Positions 28,037 through 39,299 are shown, counted from the first letter of the stretch. The stretch: DNA of 64,000 bases from Tianweitania sediminis (GCF_017813335.1 NZ_JAGIYY010000001.1:186001-250000); one strand, 5' to 3'. The notes: a model not told the origin generated them from the letters alone. Program-made: numbers and translations.

Positions 28037-28293
28037 TGTCTGGGTCTCCGGCGCGGATGCCTGTGCTGGGCAGCGATATATGCGCTTTCCTCGGCGAGGC
28101 AAAGCGCGTCTTGCCGCTCTTGTCAGTGCTTTTCAACGCGCTTGAAGGATGCTCTGTCCCGCGAGGGATGAACTTCAGCCCAACAGCCGTCGAACAGTGC
28201 GTCTCAACGTTTCAAGGCTTGGTGAGTTGACGTTGCATCGGCTTTCGCCTTGGTCGCGGGTGTATCACCCTCTTGATCCGGAGCTTATTCCAC

Positions 28294-28743
28294 ATGCAAC
28301 CGACCCCCGCGACGTCGTCGCGCCTGTTTATCCCCGCGCTCGGCCGCTTTTACCTTTTCGCCCACGACGGCGTCGAAACGCTGCTGCGCGTGGTGGTTGG
28401 CCTTGCCCTTGTCACCCATGGAACAGGCAAAATCGCGAACCCTTTCGGAGCGGCCGGAATGGTGGAAAGCCTCGGCTTTTATCCGGGCTCCTTGTGGTCG
28501 CTGCTTCTGGCCTGCACCGAGTTCTTCGGCGGCATCTTCATCGCCATCGGCTTCCTGACCCGCCCTTCCGCCTTCGCCGCCTTCGTGGTCTTGATGGTGA
28601 CCGTATATTTCCACTGGATCGTCCAGAATGAGGGCTATTCGGGCGCCGAGCTGTCGATCATCTGGGCCGCCGTAATGCTGTTCTTCGCCGTGCGCGGCGC
28701 CAATCGCTACTCAGTGGACGCGAAGATCGGGCGGGCCTTCTGA
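28294..28743 (+). CDS. DoxX-family membrane protein
   Basis: A 149-residue protein with four hydrophobic segments and the DoxX pattern LRVVVGLALVTHGTGKIANPFG followed by FFGGIFIAIGFLTRPSAFAA. DoxX-type proteins are small inner-membrane proteins linked to respiratory-chain or redox-stress functions; the precise role is unknown. The ATG at 28294 is favoured because GGAGC precedes it; a TTG at 28273 is also in frame. A strong bidirectional terminator follows. Confidence 0.9.
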   Translation: MQPTPATSSRLFIPALGRFYLFAHDGVETLLRVVVGLALVTHGTGKIANPFGAAGMVESLGFYPGSLWSLLLACTEFFGGIFIAIGFLTRPSAFAAFVVLMVTVYFHWIVQNEGYSGAELSIIWAAVMLFFAVRGANRYSVDAKIGRAF

Positions 28744-28764
28744 ACTGAGCCAGCCGCAAGACAA

Positions 28765-28800
28765 CAAAAAACCCGCCGGATCGCTCCGGCGGGTTTTTAT
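28765..28800. terminator. Bidirectional intrinsic terminator
   Basis: A 10-bp GC-rich stem ACCCGCCGGA/TCCGGCGGGT with loop TCGC is flanked by a run of A on the left and a run of T on the right. It can terminate the doxX transcript (plus strand) and the rpsA transcript (minus strand). The best terminator in the window. Confidence 0.93.
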
Positions 28801-28820
28801 TTTCGATCGTGAACCGGAGC

Positions 28821-30521
28821 TTAGTTGCCGCCGCGGTTCTTGAGGGCCGCGCCCAGGATGTCGCCGAGCGACGCGCCGGAGTCTGTGGAACCGTATTGAG
28901 CCACGGCTTCCTTTTCTTCGAAGATTTCCAGCGCCTTGATGGAAACCTGCAGCTTGCGAGTCTTCTTGTCGAAGGCGATGACGCGCGCGTCCACCTTCTG
29001 GCCGACCGAGAAGCGCTCCGGACGCTGCTCATCGCGGTCACGCGACAAGTCGGCGCGACGGATGAAGCTGTCGATGTCGTGGTCAACGAGGCGAACCTCG
29101 ATGCCGCCATCGGTGATCGCCGTCACTTCACAGGTCACAACCGCGTTCTTGCGCAGTTCACCCGAGGAAGCTGCTTCACCAACGGCATCCTTGCCGAGTT
29201 GCTTGATCCCGAGCGAGATGCGCTCCTTCTCGACATCGACGTCGAGAACCTGTGCCTGCACCATGTCACCGCGGTTGAACTCCTCGATGACCTGCTCGCC
29301 CGGACGGTTCCAGTCGAGATCCGACAGGTGGACCATGCCATCGACATCGCCATCGAGACCGATGAACAGGCCGAACTCGGTCTTGTTCTTGACCTCGCCT
29401 TCGACCTGGCTGCCAACCGGATGGTTGCGTGCGAAGGCTTCCCATGGGTTCTCGAGCGTCTGCTTGAGACCGAGGGAGATGCGGCGCTTGGACGGATCGA
29501 CCTCGAGCACGACAACATCGACAGCCTGCGTGGTCGACAGGATCTTGCCCGGATGGACGTTCTTCTTCGTCCAAGACATTTCCGACACGTGGATCAGGCC
29601 TTCGATGCCCGGCTCCAGCTCAACAAACGCACCGTAATCGGTGATGTTCGTGACGGTGCCGGAGATCTTCTTTCCGATGGGGAACTTGGTGCCGATGTCG
29701 GACCACGGATCGCTCTCGAGCTGCTTCATGCCGAGCGAGATACGATGGGTTTCCTGGTTGATGCGGATGATCTGCACCTTGACCGTCTGACCGATGTTGA
29801 GGATCTCGGTCGGATGGTTGACGCGGCGCCAGGCCATGTCGGTGACATGGAGCAGGCCGTCGATGCCGCCCAGATCAACGAACGCACCGTAATCGGTGAT
29901 GTTCTTGACCACACCCTCGACCACCTGACCCTCTTCGAGGTTCTGGACGATCTCGGACCGCTGTTCAGCGCGCGACTCTTCAAGAACCGTGCGGCGTGAA
30001 ACAACGATGTTGCCGCGACGACGATCCATCTTCAGGATCTCGAACGGCTGCGGGTTGTGCATCAGCGGGGTGACGTCGCGGATCGGGCGGATATCAACCT
30101 GGGAGCGCGGCAGGAACGCCACTGCGCCGTCGAGATCGACCGTGAAGCCGCCCTTGACCTGGTTGAAGATGACGCCTTCGACGCGCTCGCCGGCGTTGAA
30201 CTTCTCTTCCAGGCGAACCCAGCTTTCTTCGCGGCGAGCCTTGTCGCGCGACAGCATGGCTTCGCCCAGCGCGTTTTCGATGCGCTCGACGTAAACTTCA
30301 ACGGTGTCGCCCACCTTGAGCTGACCGTCCTTTGCCTTGGCGCCGAATTCTTTCAGCGGCACGCGGCCTTCGACCTTCAGGCCGACATCGATGATCGCCA
30401 TGTCCTTTTCGATGGCGGTCACGGTTCCCCGGACAACGGCGCCCTCGGTGGAAGCGTTTTCAGAAAACGACTCTTCGAGAAGGCTTGCAAAATCGTCGCG
30501 GGATGGATTGGCTTTCGACAT
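28821..30521 (-). CDS. rpsA: 30S ribosomal protein S1
   Basis: A 566-residue S1 with six S1 RNA-binding repeats, for example [20 protein letters not shown] and [21 protein letters not shown]. It binds mRNA and helps the 30S subunit start translation. The ATG at 30521 has a clear GGAG site; the frame extends 51 codons upstream without one. It closes the aroA-cmk-rpsA order that is common in proteobacteria. The 202-bp leader upstream contains a strong hairpin that could take part in S1 self-regulation. Confidence 0.97.
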   Translation of the reverse strand: MSKANPSRDDFASLLEESFSENASTEGAVVRGTVTAIEKDMAIIDVGLKVEGRVPLKEFGAKAKDGQLKVGDTVEVYVERIENALGEAMLSRDKARREESWVRLEEKFNAGERVEGVIFNQVKGGFTVDLDGAVAFLPRSQVDIRPIRDVTPLMHNPQPFEILKMDRRRGNIVVSRRTVLEESRAEQRSEIVQNLEEGQVVEGVVKNITDYGAFVDLGGIDGLLHVTDMAWRRVNHPTEILNIGQTVKVQIIRINQETHRISLGMKQLESDPWSDIGTKFPIGKKISGTVTNITDYGAFVELEPGIEGLIHVSEMSWTKKNVHPGKILSTTQAVDVVVLEVDPSKRRISLGLKQTLENPWEAFARNHPVGSQVEGEVKNKTEFGLFIGLDGDVDGMVHLSDLDWNRPGEQVIEEFNRGDMVQAQVLDVDVEKERISLGIKQLGKDAVGEAASSGELRKNAVVTCEVTAITDGGIEVRLVDHDIDSFIRRADLSRDRDEQRPERFSVGQKVDARVIAFDKKTRKLQVSIKALEIFEEKEAVAQYGSTDSGASLGDILGAALKNRGGN

Positions 30522-30688
30522 ATAATCTCCTGGAGGCCGCGTGTCCCGTATCCCGGGTGCGGCAGCGCCATGGGTTTGCGTTGCGTTTGCCTGCCGAACA
30601 TCCCGGGCATCTTGGTGCCCTGCCGCTTGTCGGCGGCTGGTTCGGCGCAGTGGAATGCAGGCAGGCGGTTTCAATCTCGATCGGCGGT

Positions 30689-30708
30689 TCGGTTCCCGCA
30701 GGGGAACC
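30689..30708 (-). promoter_or_regulatory. Hairpin in the cmk-rpsA spacer
   Basis: Perfect 8-bp stem CGGTTCCC/GGGAACCG with a 4-nt loop, 16 bp after the cmk stop and about 170 bp before rpsA. No T-run follows, so a terminator is unlikely. An attenuation, processing or S1-autoregulation element is possible. Confidence 0.35.
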
Positions 30709-30723
30709 GAAAACGTGCCGAAG

Positions 30724-31374
30724 CTAGATCTTGCGTTCGGCAGCCAGAGCGTCGTTGATGATCACTTTGGCTGCTGAAAACGCGGCTTCTATATCCATTT
30801 GCGACGTATCCAGCAAGTAGGCGTCGACAGCTGGTCGCAAGGGCGAGTCGTCGCGAGCCATGTCCCGCGCGTCTCGGCGCTCGATGTCGGCGAGGATGGC
30901 GTCGAAATCATCGCTGCCGTTCTTGGCGAGCAGTTCCTCGTGTCGTCGCCGTGCGCGAACCGGTGCGGCAGCGGTAACGTAAAGCTTCACCTTGGCCTGC
31001 GGGCACACAACCGTGCCGATGTCGCGCCCGTCGAGCACAGCTCCAGGCATTGCCGACGCAAACTCCCGCTGCTTGTCGACCAGGATGCGCCGAACGGAGG
31101 GCATCACCGCGATCTTGGAAGCGGCTTCTCCGATCTCGTGCTGCGACAGGGTCGTGCGATCGAGGTCATGGAGATCGACCTGCCGCGCCGCCGTTTCGGC
31201 AGCCGACAGGTTTTCGAGCGGCAGGCCGTGCTGCAACAGGCGATGCGCCGTTGCCCGATAGGTCAAACCCGTGTCGAGGTGGCGCAAGCCGAGATTTGCC
31301 GCGAGCCTGCGCGCCAGCGTCCCTTTTCCGGATGCTGCCGGGCCGTCGATCGCGATGATGAGAGGGGTCTGCAT
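30724..31374 (-). CDS. cmk: Cytidylate kinase
   Basis: A 216-residue P-loop kinase that phosphorylates CMP/dCMP. Walker A is [17 protein letters not shown], followed by [12 protein letters not shown] and the [11 protein letters not shown] nucleotide-specificity block. The ATG at 31374 gives the normal N-terminus ([10 protein letters not shown]); the in-frame upstream extension is not conserved-looking. It lies between aroA (58 bp away) and rpsA, all on the minus strand. Confidence 0.96.
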   Translation of the reverse strand: MQTPLIIAIDGPAASGKGTLARRLAANLGLRHLDTGLTYRATAHRLLQHGLPLENLSAAETAARQVDLHDLDRTTLSQHEIGEAASKIAVMPSVRRILVDKQREFASAMPGAVLDGRDIGTVVCPQAKVKLYVTAAAPVRARRRHEELLAKNGSDDFDAILADIERRDARDMARDDSPLRPAVDAYLLDTSQMDIEAAFSAAKVIINDALAAERKI

Positions 31375-31432
31375 CGTGGGCTCAGATCCAACCTGCACGC
31401 ATGATGTTTGATCCTTTCGCGCCAGCGCCTGC

Positions 31433-32836
<1,404 letters not shown>

Positions 32837-33071
32837 CTAACACCCTTTGGGGAACCGGTCATCCCTGGTTGCCCCTGCTGTTTCCCGCCTTTCCAGGCCC
32901 TGCGTTGCCCACTCTTTCGCGCGAGCCCGGCAACACCGGGCCGGTGCCGGTCCAAAGCCTTTGACAGGTGGGGGAACTGTTTGTATGGGGACCCCACTTT
33001 TTCAACAGGACTGGCATGAGCATTCCCGGCGGAGGGGAGTGCCGCATGGCTCCATGAGACACGAGGCAACC

Positions 33072-33470
33072 GTGGCAAATCCAGAGCTGGGCACCAAGCG
33101 TGTCTGCCCCGAAACCGGGCGCAAGTTCTACGATCTCAACAAAGATCCGATCGTTTCGCCTTATACCGGCAAGAGCTATCCTTTGAGCTTCTTTGAAACC
33201 ACCGCGGCGCCGACGCGCGCTGCGGCCCGTGCCGAAGAACCGGAAGAGAAGCCTGAAACGGAAGAGGCCGAAGATGCGGTCGAAACCATTTCGCTGGATG
33301 ATGTCGACGAAGAGGGCAAGGACGACGAGAACCTGCCGGACATCGACGAAGACGAAGATGACGTGGATCTCGGCGACGATGACGACGACACCTTCCTTGA
33401 AGACGAGGAAGATGAAGACGACGACATGAACGACATCGTGCGCGGCGGCGACGACGAGGACGAGGTCTAG
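33072..33470 (+). CDS. TIGR02300 (FYDLN-acid) family protein
   Basis: A 132-residue alphaproteobacterial protein of unknown function. The N-terminus ANPELGTKRVCPETGRKFYDLNK, with a CPETG motif, precedes an extremely acidic C-terminal half (from about residue 55, mainly Asp and Glu). Such tails often bind basic proteins or metals, but no activity is established. The GTG at 33072, with GAGG 7 nt upstream, gives the family-typical start; an ATG at 33054 is in frame. Divergent from aroA with about 280 bp between. Confidence 0.88.
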   Translation: MANPELGTKRVCPETGRKFYDLNKDPIVSPYTGKSYPLSFFETTAAPTRAAARAEEPEEKPETEEAEDAVETISLDDVDEEGKDDENLPDIDEDEDDVDLGDDDDDTFLEDEEDEDDDMNDIVRGGDDEDEV

Positions 33471-33525
33471 GACCTGCCCAAGCGGCAGCCCTGGCATCCC
33501 CGCCCAACTGCTTTTACGACGAACC

Positions 33526-33570
33526 TTCTCGCGAGGGCTTGATCTTCGCGAGAAGCACGGCTAGAAGCCG
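33526..33570 (+). terminator. Paired hairpins before tRNA-Ala, possible terminator
   Basis: A perfect 9-bp stem TTCTCGCGA/TCGCGAGAA with an 11-nt loop (33526-33554) is followed by a second stem CGGCT/AGCCG (33558-33570). They lie between the TIGR02300 stop and tRNA-Ala. There is no T-run, so the terminator role is uncertain. Confidence 0.35.
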
Positions 33571-33634
33571 CGCACCACGATGGCACCGACCGTCTGGCCA
33601 GCACCAAACGGCGACACAAGCGCCGTAAAAATCT

Positions 33635-33710
33635 GGGGCCATAGCTCAGCTGGGAGAGCGCCTGCATGGCATGCAGGAGGTCAGCGGTTCGATCCCGCTT
33701 GGCTCCACCA
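33635..33710 (+). tRNA. tRNA-Ala (anticodon GGC)
   Basis: A 76-nt cloverleaf with acceptor stem GGGGCCA/TGGCTCC (GT wobble included), D-loop AGCTCAGCTGGGAGAGC, anticodon stem CCTGC/GCAGG around loop ATGGCAT (GGC), T-arm GCGGTTCGATCCCGC and an encoded CCA. Confidence 0.96.
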
Positions 33711-33834
33711 TTTCCCTTCCAGAATGTTCCCTCTCATTTGCTTCGAGGCCGAAGCGGCGCTTCGACGGAACGCAGTGCCGGCTCACGGGTTGTTCCGCGC
33801 GGTGCAAAGGGTGCCGCGTTTTCAGGAGCAAGCC

Positions 33835-34149
33835 ATGTCTGACGACAGCACAATCACCCTCGTGGGAACCTTCGCGACGCGCGAAGCCGCTGATATCGCG
33901 ATTGAACACCTGGTGCAGGATTACGGTGTCGAGCGCACGGATGTCTTCGTGCAGGCTTCCGATGCCGAAAACTCGGCCGGAACACAGGTGTCCGGCGGTG
34001 ATGCTTCCGAGGACGACGCAGAAGGCTCGAAATTCGAGCCCGCGCTCAGCGGCTCCATCACCGTATCGGCCGACATCAGCAAGGACGAGCTCGATCGCGC
34101 CCGCACGGCCTTCAAGGACGCAGGCGCAATAAAGATCGATACCAAGTAA
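33835..34149 (+). CDS. Small hypothetical protein (104 residues)
   Basis: Starts at ATG 33835 with GGAG upstream. It encodes an acidic protein that opens STITLVGTFATREAADIAIEHLV and ends SADISKDELDRARTAFKDAGA, with a low-complexity acidic linker (SGGDASEDDAEGSK) between. The two ends look like halves of a small ferredoxin-like alpha-beta domain, similar in style to the general-stress-protein (GsiB/YflT-like) N-terminal domains. I do not recognise a family with confidence. Downstream gene is convergent after 33 bp. Confidence 0.75.
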   Translation: MSDDSTITLVGTFATREAADIAIEHLVQDYGVERTDVFVQASDAENSAGTQVSGGDASEDDAEGSKFEPALSGSITVSADISKDELDRARTAFKDAGAIKIDTK

Positions 34150-34182
34150 GCGGCTCCCGCTGGCTGTACGACGACCGCGATC

Positions 34183-36603
34183 TCATGCGCGAAGCTTGCG
34201 GCCTTCCGGGTCAAACGGCGGCTCGTGCAGGATCACGGCCTTGTGCGGGCGCCCCAGAATGGCGACCGTGACCTCATCGCCGGGCCCAGCGCGGTCGGCC
34301 TTCACATAGCCCAGCGCCAGGGAACGTCCCACCGAAAAGCCGTACGCGCCGGATGTCACGTTGCCGAGCGGCGTGCCGTCCGGCAGGAACACCGGCTCAC
34401 CGCCTGTGGCGTCCGCGTCATCCACCTCGATGGCAAACATCACCAGGCGGTCGCGCGCCGGCTTTTCGGCTATGGCGACATAAGCGTCGCGGTTGAGGAA
34501 AGGCCCCTTGTCGAGCTTCACCAGCCGGGCGAAGCCCACTTCCTGCGGCCAGTATTCCGGCGAATATTCGCGACCCCAGCTGCCATAGCCCTTTTCAACG
34601 CGCAGCGACATCAGCGCTCGTGAGCCGACAGGGCCACCACCAACCGATCGCACCGCGGCAAGCAGCGCGTTGTAAAGCCTGGCTTGGTCTTCGACCATGC
34701 AGTGCAATTCCCAGCCGAGGTCGCCGGTAAAGGAAACACGCAGCGCCAGAACCTCCACGCCGGCGACCGTGATCTCCTGCGAGCGCATGAAGGGAAAGGC
34801 TTTGGTTGAAAGATCCGCGTCCGTAAGACCCGCCAGCACGTCCCGGGCGAGCGGACCGGCGATGTTGAAGCCGCACAGCGCTTCCGTTTGGGATGTGAAG
34901 GTGGTGCCTTCCGGCAGCGGCACGGCACGGAAGAAGCGCGAGTGGTAGCGCTCGGCCATGCCGGAGCCGATCACCATGAACTCATGCTCGGCAAGGCGGG
35001 TCACCGTGAAGTCGCCGGCAATGCCGCCGCGCACCCCGATCAAGGGCGACAGGCAGGAGCGGCCGGCGGCCGTTGGCATGCGGTTCGCGAGAAGAGCGTT
35101 CAGCCAGCTTTCCGCGCCCGGGCCTTTCACGCGATATTTGGCATAGTTGGAGATGTCGATGACGCCGACGCGTTCGCGCAACATCTTGACTTCGCGACCC
35201 ACCGGGCCCCACCAGTTCTGGCGCTTGAAGCCGATTGTTTCCTCCGTCGGCTCGCCTTCGGCCGCGTACCACAGTGGGTGTTCCCAGCCGTAGTTTAGGC
35301 CGAAAACGCCGCCCATGGCTTTCTGCATCGCGTGGACCGGACGTGTCCGTACCGGCCGGCCTGCGGCGCGTTCCTCGTTGGGGAAGTGGATCTTGAAGCG
35401 ATGCGCGTATTGGTCCTGCACGCGCGCCTTCGTGAACGCCTTGTCCGCCCATGAGCCGAAGCGGGCGAGATCCCAGCCGAACATGTCGAGCGTCGGCTCG
35501 CCTTCAACGATCCATTCAGCCGACAGGCGGCCCAGGCCGCCGGATTGCGAGAAGCCCGGAATAATGCCGTTGCAGCAAAAGTAGTTGGAAAGCTCAGGCA
35601 CGGGTCCGAACAAGGCCGCACTGTCGGGCGACCAGATCATCGGCCCATTGATGACGCGCTTGATGCCCGTTTCGCCAACCGCCGGCACACGCTCGATGGC
35701 GCGCATCATGTTTTCTTCAATGCGCTCGAGGTCATCCGCGAAAAGCTCGTGGCCAAAATCAAGCGGCGTACTGTCTTCTGCCCAGAACTTCATGCGCCGC
35801 TCATAGGCGCCGACCAAGAGACCCAGCCCCTCCTGGCGCAGGTAATATTCGCCATCGCGATCCGCCACTGAAGGCAGGCGATGGCCCATCTCAGCGATGG
35901 CGGGGATGGTCTCCGTGACGAAATACTGGTGTTCGGTTGGGATCAGCGGCAGCGTGACGCCGGCCATCGCGGCGACTTCACGCGCCCATAGCCCGGCGGC
36001 ATTCACCACCCATTGGGTCTTGATCTCGCCCTTGGGTGTACGGACGACCCAGCTTCCGTCACCCTGCTGATTGGTCGCCGTTACCGGCGTGAAGCGATGG
36101 ATTTCCGCGCCACGCTGGCGCGCGCCGGCTGCATAGGCTGCCGTGACGCCCGACGGATCGACATTGCCGCCTTCCGGTTCGAACATGATGCAGCGGATGC
36201 CGTTGAAGTCGACTAGGGGATGTAGCCGCTCGGCTTCGTCACGCGTCACTTCGTAGAAGTTCATGCCGTAGCGGCGGGCCTTGGCTTCCTGAAGCCGCAA
36301 CTGGTGCTCTCGCGCCTCCGTTTGGGCGAGATAGAGCGAGCCCGGCTGAAAGACGCCGCAGCTTTGGCCGGTTTCCTTTTCGAGCTCCTTGTAGAGCCCC
36401 ATCGTGTAATGCTGCAGCCGGCTGATGTTCGTGCTGTCGTGGAGCCCATGAATGTTTGCCGCTGCGTGCCAGGTCGAGCCAGAGGTGAGTTCGTCGCGCT
36501 CCAAAAGCACGACATCAGTCCAGCCGAGCTTGGTCAGATGGTAAAGGATCGAACAGCCGATCAGCCCGCCGCCGATCACCACCGCCTGAGCATGCGTGCG
36601 CAT
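34183..36603 (-). CDS. GcvT-fused FAD oxidoreductase, dimethylglycine/sarcosine dehydrogenase type
   Basis: An 806-residue protein with an N-terminal DAO-type FAD domain (QAVVIGGGLIGCSILYHLTK) and the SGSTWHAAA block whose histidine carries covalent FAD in dimethylglycine and sarcosine dehydrogenases. A C-terminal folate-binding GcvT-like domain starts near residue 440 (GREVKMLRERVGVIDISNYAK onward). Family members oxidatively demethylate N-methylglycines and pass the one-carbon unit to tetrahydrofolate. The ATG at 36603 has GGAGGA. Divergent LysR gene at 36795 is the probable regulator. soxBDAG nearby supports a glycine-betaine breakdown role; substrate choice between dimethylglycine and sarcosine is open. 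Confidence 0.9.
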   Translation of the reverse strand: MRTHAQAVVIGGGLIGCSILYHLTKLGWTDVVLLERDELTSGSTWHAAANIHGLHDSTNISRLQHYTMGLYKELEKETGQSCGVFQPGSLYLAQTEAREHQLRLQEAKARRYGMNFYEVTRDEAERLHPLVDFNGIRCIMFEPEGGNVDPSGVTAAYAAGARQRGAEIHRFTPVTATNQQGDGSWVVRTPKGEIKTQWVVNAAGLWAREVAAMAGVTLPLIPTEHQYFVTETIPAIAEMGHRLPSVADRDGEYYLRQEGLGLLVGAYERRMKFWAEDSTPLDFGHELFADDLERIEENMMRAIERVPAVGETGIKRVINGPMIWSPDSAALFGPVPELSNYFCCNGIIPGFSQSGGLGRLSAEWIVEGEPTLDMFGWDLARFGSWADKAFTKARVQDQYAHRFKIHFPNEERAAGRPVRTRPVHAMQKAMGGVFGLNYGWEHPLWYAAEGEPTEETIGFKRQNWWGPVGREVKMLRERVGVIDISNYAKYRVKGPGAESWLNALLANRMPTAAGRSCLSPLIGVRGGIAGDFTVTRLAEHEFMVIGSGMAERYHSRFFRAVPLPEGTTFTSQTEALCGFNIAGPLARDVLAGLTDADLSTKAFPFMRSQEITVAGVEVLALRVSFTGDLGWELHCMVEDQARLYNALLAAVRSVGGGPVGSRALMSLRVEKGYGSWGREYSPEYWPQEVGFARLVKLDKGPFLNRDAYVAIAEKPARDRLVMFAIEVDDADATGGEPVFLPDGTPLGNVTSGAYGFSVGRSLALGYVKADRAGPGDEVTVAILGRPHKAVILHEPPFDPEGRKLRA

Positions 36604-36794
36604 GGAAACGTTCCTCCGAGCCAGTTCCGCTGGCTGCGTTGTAGCGCAGGCCGTGCCTTGCCTGTTTTGATTAAATCTAGGGCTATGACTTCCAGAAAAT
36701 GAGGGCATTGCATCGGGGCATCCAGCAAATGCTCTGAAAACAACCGCTGAGGGGTCGAACAACAAGGGGCAACTGTGCTTGTCTTGGTGTCACC

Positions 36795-37682
36795 ATGAAG
36801 CCCGCCGCCCCGCTCACCTATATCCGCTCCTTTGAGGCCTCCGCCCGGCACCTCAGCTTCACCGCTGCGGCTGTGGAACTGGGCTACACGCAGGCTGCCA
36901 TCAGCAGCCATGTGAGGGCGCTGGAAAAGCTGATCGGCCGCCCGCTCTTTGTTCGTTACCCGCGCAGCCTTCGTCTGACCGAAATGGGTGAGGCCTTTTT
37001 GCCGACGCTGCGCCAAGCGCTCGATCAGATCCAGGATGCCACGGACGCCATCATCGCATCGGCCAAGAACCGCACCGTCGTGATTTCGGCTCCGATCAGC
37101 CTTGCGGAGAACTGGCTGCCGCGGTGCCTGGCAGAATTTCGGAGGACGTATCGCGATATCGAGCTTGTTTTACACGGGACTGTTTGGGAAGAGGCCGACC
37201 GGACGGTGCCGGACATCACCATCACCGTTGACCGGTTCGACCATCGCCCCGCCGACAGCGTCGCCTTGTGGAACGATCCGCTCGCGCTGCTTTGCGCACC
37301 CTCGCTTGCCGCCGAACTCCGGTCGCCCTCCGATCTTCTCCAATTCGATTGGATCGCCGTGCACAGCCGGCAGGAATATTGGCGGCAGTTCTGCGAGGCG
37401 CTGGAGCTTGATCCCGCCCGGCAGCGCAAATCCTTCACCACCAATGTTTCCAACATCGCCATGGAGCTGGCGGTTGCGGGGGCAGGTTGCACGGCAGCCC
37501 AGCTGTCGATCGCCGAAACCTATCTGCAGCGCGGCTTGCTTGTGGAGCCCTTTGCGGTGCGCCCCGCCAGTCCGTGGACTTATTACCTGGTGGAAAGCGC
37601 CCGTGCGAAAGGGCCGGTCGTGCGCGTGGTTCGCGACTGGATCACCAATTGGGCCGAGCGGTATCGCTCGTCCCCCGCTTGA
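36795..37682 (+). CDS. LysR-family transcriptional regulator, GcvA-like
   Basis: A 295-residue LysR regulator of the GcvA-like group: LTYIRSFEASARHLSFTAAAVELGYTQAAISSHVRALE is the helix-turn-helix, and an effector domain follows (ISAPISLAENWLPRCLAEF). Divergent from the GcvT-fused dehydrogenase gene, which it most probably controls in response to a methylated glycine. Its stop codon abuts the convergent ketopantoate-reductase-like gene with no gap. Confidence 0.93.
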   Translation: MKPAAPLTYIRSFEASARHLSFTAAAVELGYTQAAISSHVRALEKLIGRPLFVRYPRSLRLTEMGEAFLPTLRQALDQIQDATDAIIASAKNRTVVISAPISLAENWLPRCLAEFRRTYRDIELVLHGTVWEEADRTVPDITITVDRFDHRPADSVALWNDPLALLCAPSLAAELRSPSDLLQFDWIAVHSRQEYWRQFCEALELDPARQRKSFTTNVSNIAMELAVAGAGCTAAQLSIAETYLQRGLLVEPFAVRPASPWTYYLVESARAKGPVVRVVRDWITNWAERYRSSPA

Positions 37683-38594
37683 TCATTCCGAACCATCCAG
37701 CTTGTGGCCGCTCGCGCCGCTGATCAGGGCCAGAATGGTGCGGTTTATCGGCACCGGCACACCCAGCCGGTCAGCGGTCGCGACCACCGCACCGGTGATG
37801 TATTCATATTCAAGCGGTCGACCTAGCAGCCGGTCGTACAGCATGGACGAACCGCCACCCGGGGCGTCGGCGAAGCCTGCGAGATTTCGCTCCACATCCT
37901 CATTGGTGAGCTTGGCTCCGGCTGCCCGTGCCACAGCCACGACCTCCCTGCCGAGTTCGCGCACCACGGGCGCAACGAGCGGTTCTGTTGTGACCGTAAG
38001 GCGGCGAAGCGTCAGCGAGGTGACGGGATTGACCATCGCGTTCGACATCAGCTTCTTCCAGGAAACCGTGAGAAAGTCATCCACCGCTTCGACCTTGAAG
38101 GTCGATCCGGTGAAGAGTTCGGCAAAGGCTTCGGACTGCCCGCCGGCCGGGACGGTGATGTGCGCCCGGCCGTGATGGACAATGTAGCCCGGCTTCTTGC
38201 GCTCCACCGAGCACACGATGATGGATGGGATCACAGGTGCACCGGCGCCAAGCAGCGGGCGCACGCGCGCCTCGTGATCAATGCCGTTCTGGATCATCAC
38301 GGTTACGGTTTCCTGGCCACTCAGCGCGGCGAACCATTCCGCGGCGCCGGCAACATCCTGCGCCTTGGTTGTGACAAGGATCCAGTCGACGGGACCGACA
38401 TCAGCCGGATCGGAGGCGATCCGCACGGGCACCTCCATCTCTTCGCCTTTTTCAACGATCACCAGCTTTTCAAAGGGTGTGCGGACACACAGCACGACGC
38501 CATGCCTGGGTGCGAGTTGGCTGGCGACATAGCCACCGATCGCCCCGCTGCCGATGATGGCGATCTTCCTCGGCTCCGTGTTGGTCGTGTTCAC
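37683..38594 (-). CDS. Ketopantoate reductase-like (PanE/ApbA family) dehydrogenase
   Basis: About 303 residues: an N-terminal NADP-binding fold (KIAIIGSGAIGGYVASQLA) and a C-terminal ApbA domain with KKLMSNAMVNPVTSL, containing the family's catalytic lysine region. Genuine PanE makes pantoate for coenzyme A, but several paralogues reduce other 2-oxoacids. No pantothenate gene is nearby, so I leave the symbol empty. The start chosen is a GTG at 38594, 4 nt after the phosphoesterase stop, consistent with an operon; no strong ribosome site is visible. Confidence 0.85.
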   Translation of the reverse strand: MNTTNTEPRKIAIIGSGAIGGYVASQLAPRHGVVLCVRTPFEKLVIVEKGEEMEVPVRIASDPADVGPVDWILVTTKAQDVAGAAEWFAALSGQETVTVMIQNGIDHEARVRPLLGAGAPVIPSIIVCSVERKKPGYIVHHGRAHITVPAGGQSEAFAELFTGSTFKVEAVDDFLTVSWKKLMSNAMVNPVTSLTLRRLTVTTEPLVAPVVRELGREVVAVARAAGAKLTNEDVERNLAGFADAPGGGSSMLYDRLLGRPLEYEYITGAVVATADRLGVPVPINRTILALISGASGHKLDGSE

Positions 38595-38598
38595 AGGA

Positions 38599-39138
38599 TC
38601 AAATCTCGTTTTTCTTTGCTCTGGACGTTGCGCCCTGCGCCTTGCCACGTTTGCGGCTCGCGACCACCTGTTCAAGCGTCACAGGCCGAAGCCGCTGTGG
38701 ATCGACCCCCACATCGAACTGCCGCGTCCCGGGTGACAAGCGTCCATGCGAGTGACCATGCAGGTTGATGGCCTTTCTGCCCATGCCGTTCCAGGTCCTG
38801 AAGGGGTAATGACACAGGACCAGCCGCTGATCGCCGAGAAGCAGTTCCTTGTAGTGCGCGACGCTTGTCCAACCGGAAGCCTCGGCGGTTTCCACGGGAT
38901 CGTTGTTGCCGATGATCAGGTGTTTGTGGCCGTTCAGGCGCGACAGGAGGTTTTCGACGTGGAGCCGGGTGCCGCGGGCAAAATCGCCAAGATGCCAGAC
39001 CTCATCGCGAGGGCCGACGAGCTCGTTCCAGGTGGCGATCAGCGCCGCGTCATGATCTTCTGTGCTCGCGAAAGGTCGACGATCGATCCTGAGCACACGC
39101 GGATCGCTGAAATGCGTGTCGGCGGTGAAGAAGATCAT
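38599..39138 (-). CDS. Calcineurin-like metallophosphoesterase
   Basis: A 179-residue protein with the metal-binding blocks of the metallophosphoesterase fold: FFTADTHFSD at the N-terminus, EVWHLGDFARG, LIIGNND, then LCHYPF and LHGHSHGR. These are the D-x-H, GDxx, GNxD/N and H-x-H motifs. It resembles the short YfcE/UgpQ-neighbour type proteins that hydrolyse phosphodiesters or tRNA-like bonds; substrate unknown. The ATG at 39138 is chosen so that the first metal motif follows directly. Confidence 0.88.
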   Translation of the reverse strand: MIFFTADTHFSDPRVLRIDRRPFASTEDHDAALIATWNELVGPRDEVWHLGDFARGTRLHVENLLSRLNGHKHLIIGNNDPVETAEASGWTSVAHYKELLLGDQRLVLCHYPFRTWNGMGRKAINLHGHSHGRLSPGTRQFDVGVDPQRLRPVTLEQVVASRKRGKAQGATSRAKKNEI

Positions 39139-39282
39139 GCGAACGAGGAGGCCAGACGCTTCATGCAGGAGTTCCAAAAACAAAAGGTCGGCACAGGGCC
39201 GACCTCTTGGTGTGTATCACCGCAGCGCGCCAGTCCATCCGTGGTCGCGCTTCGCTGACTAGCAGGATCACACAATAAGATC

Positions 39283-39299
39283 GTTAACATATGGTTAAC
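39283..39299. promoter_or_regulatory. GTTAAC dyad
   Basis: Two palindromic GTTAAC hexamers separated by ATATG form a perfect 17-bp dyad in an AT-rich patch, upstream of the phosphoesterase gene. Likely a regulator-binding site, identity unknown. Confidence 0.35.
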
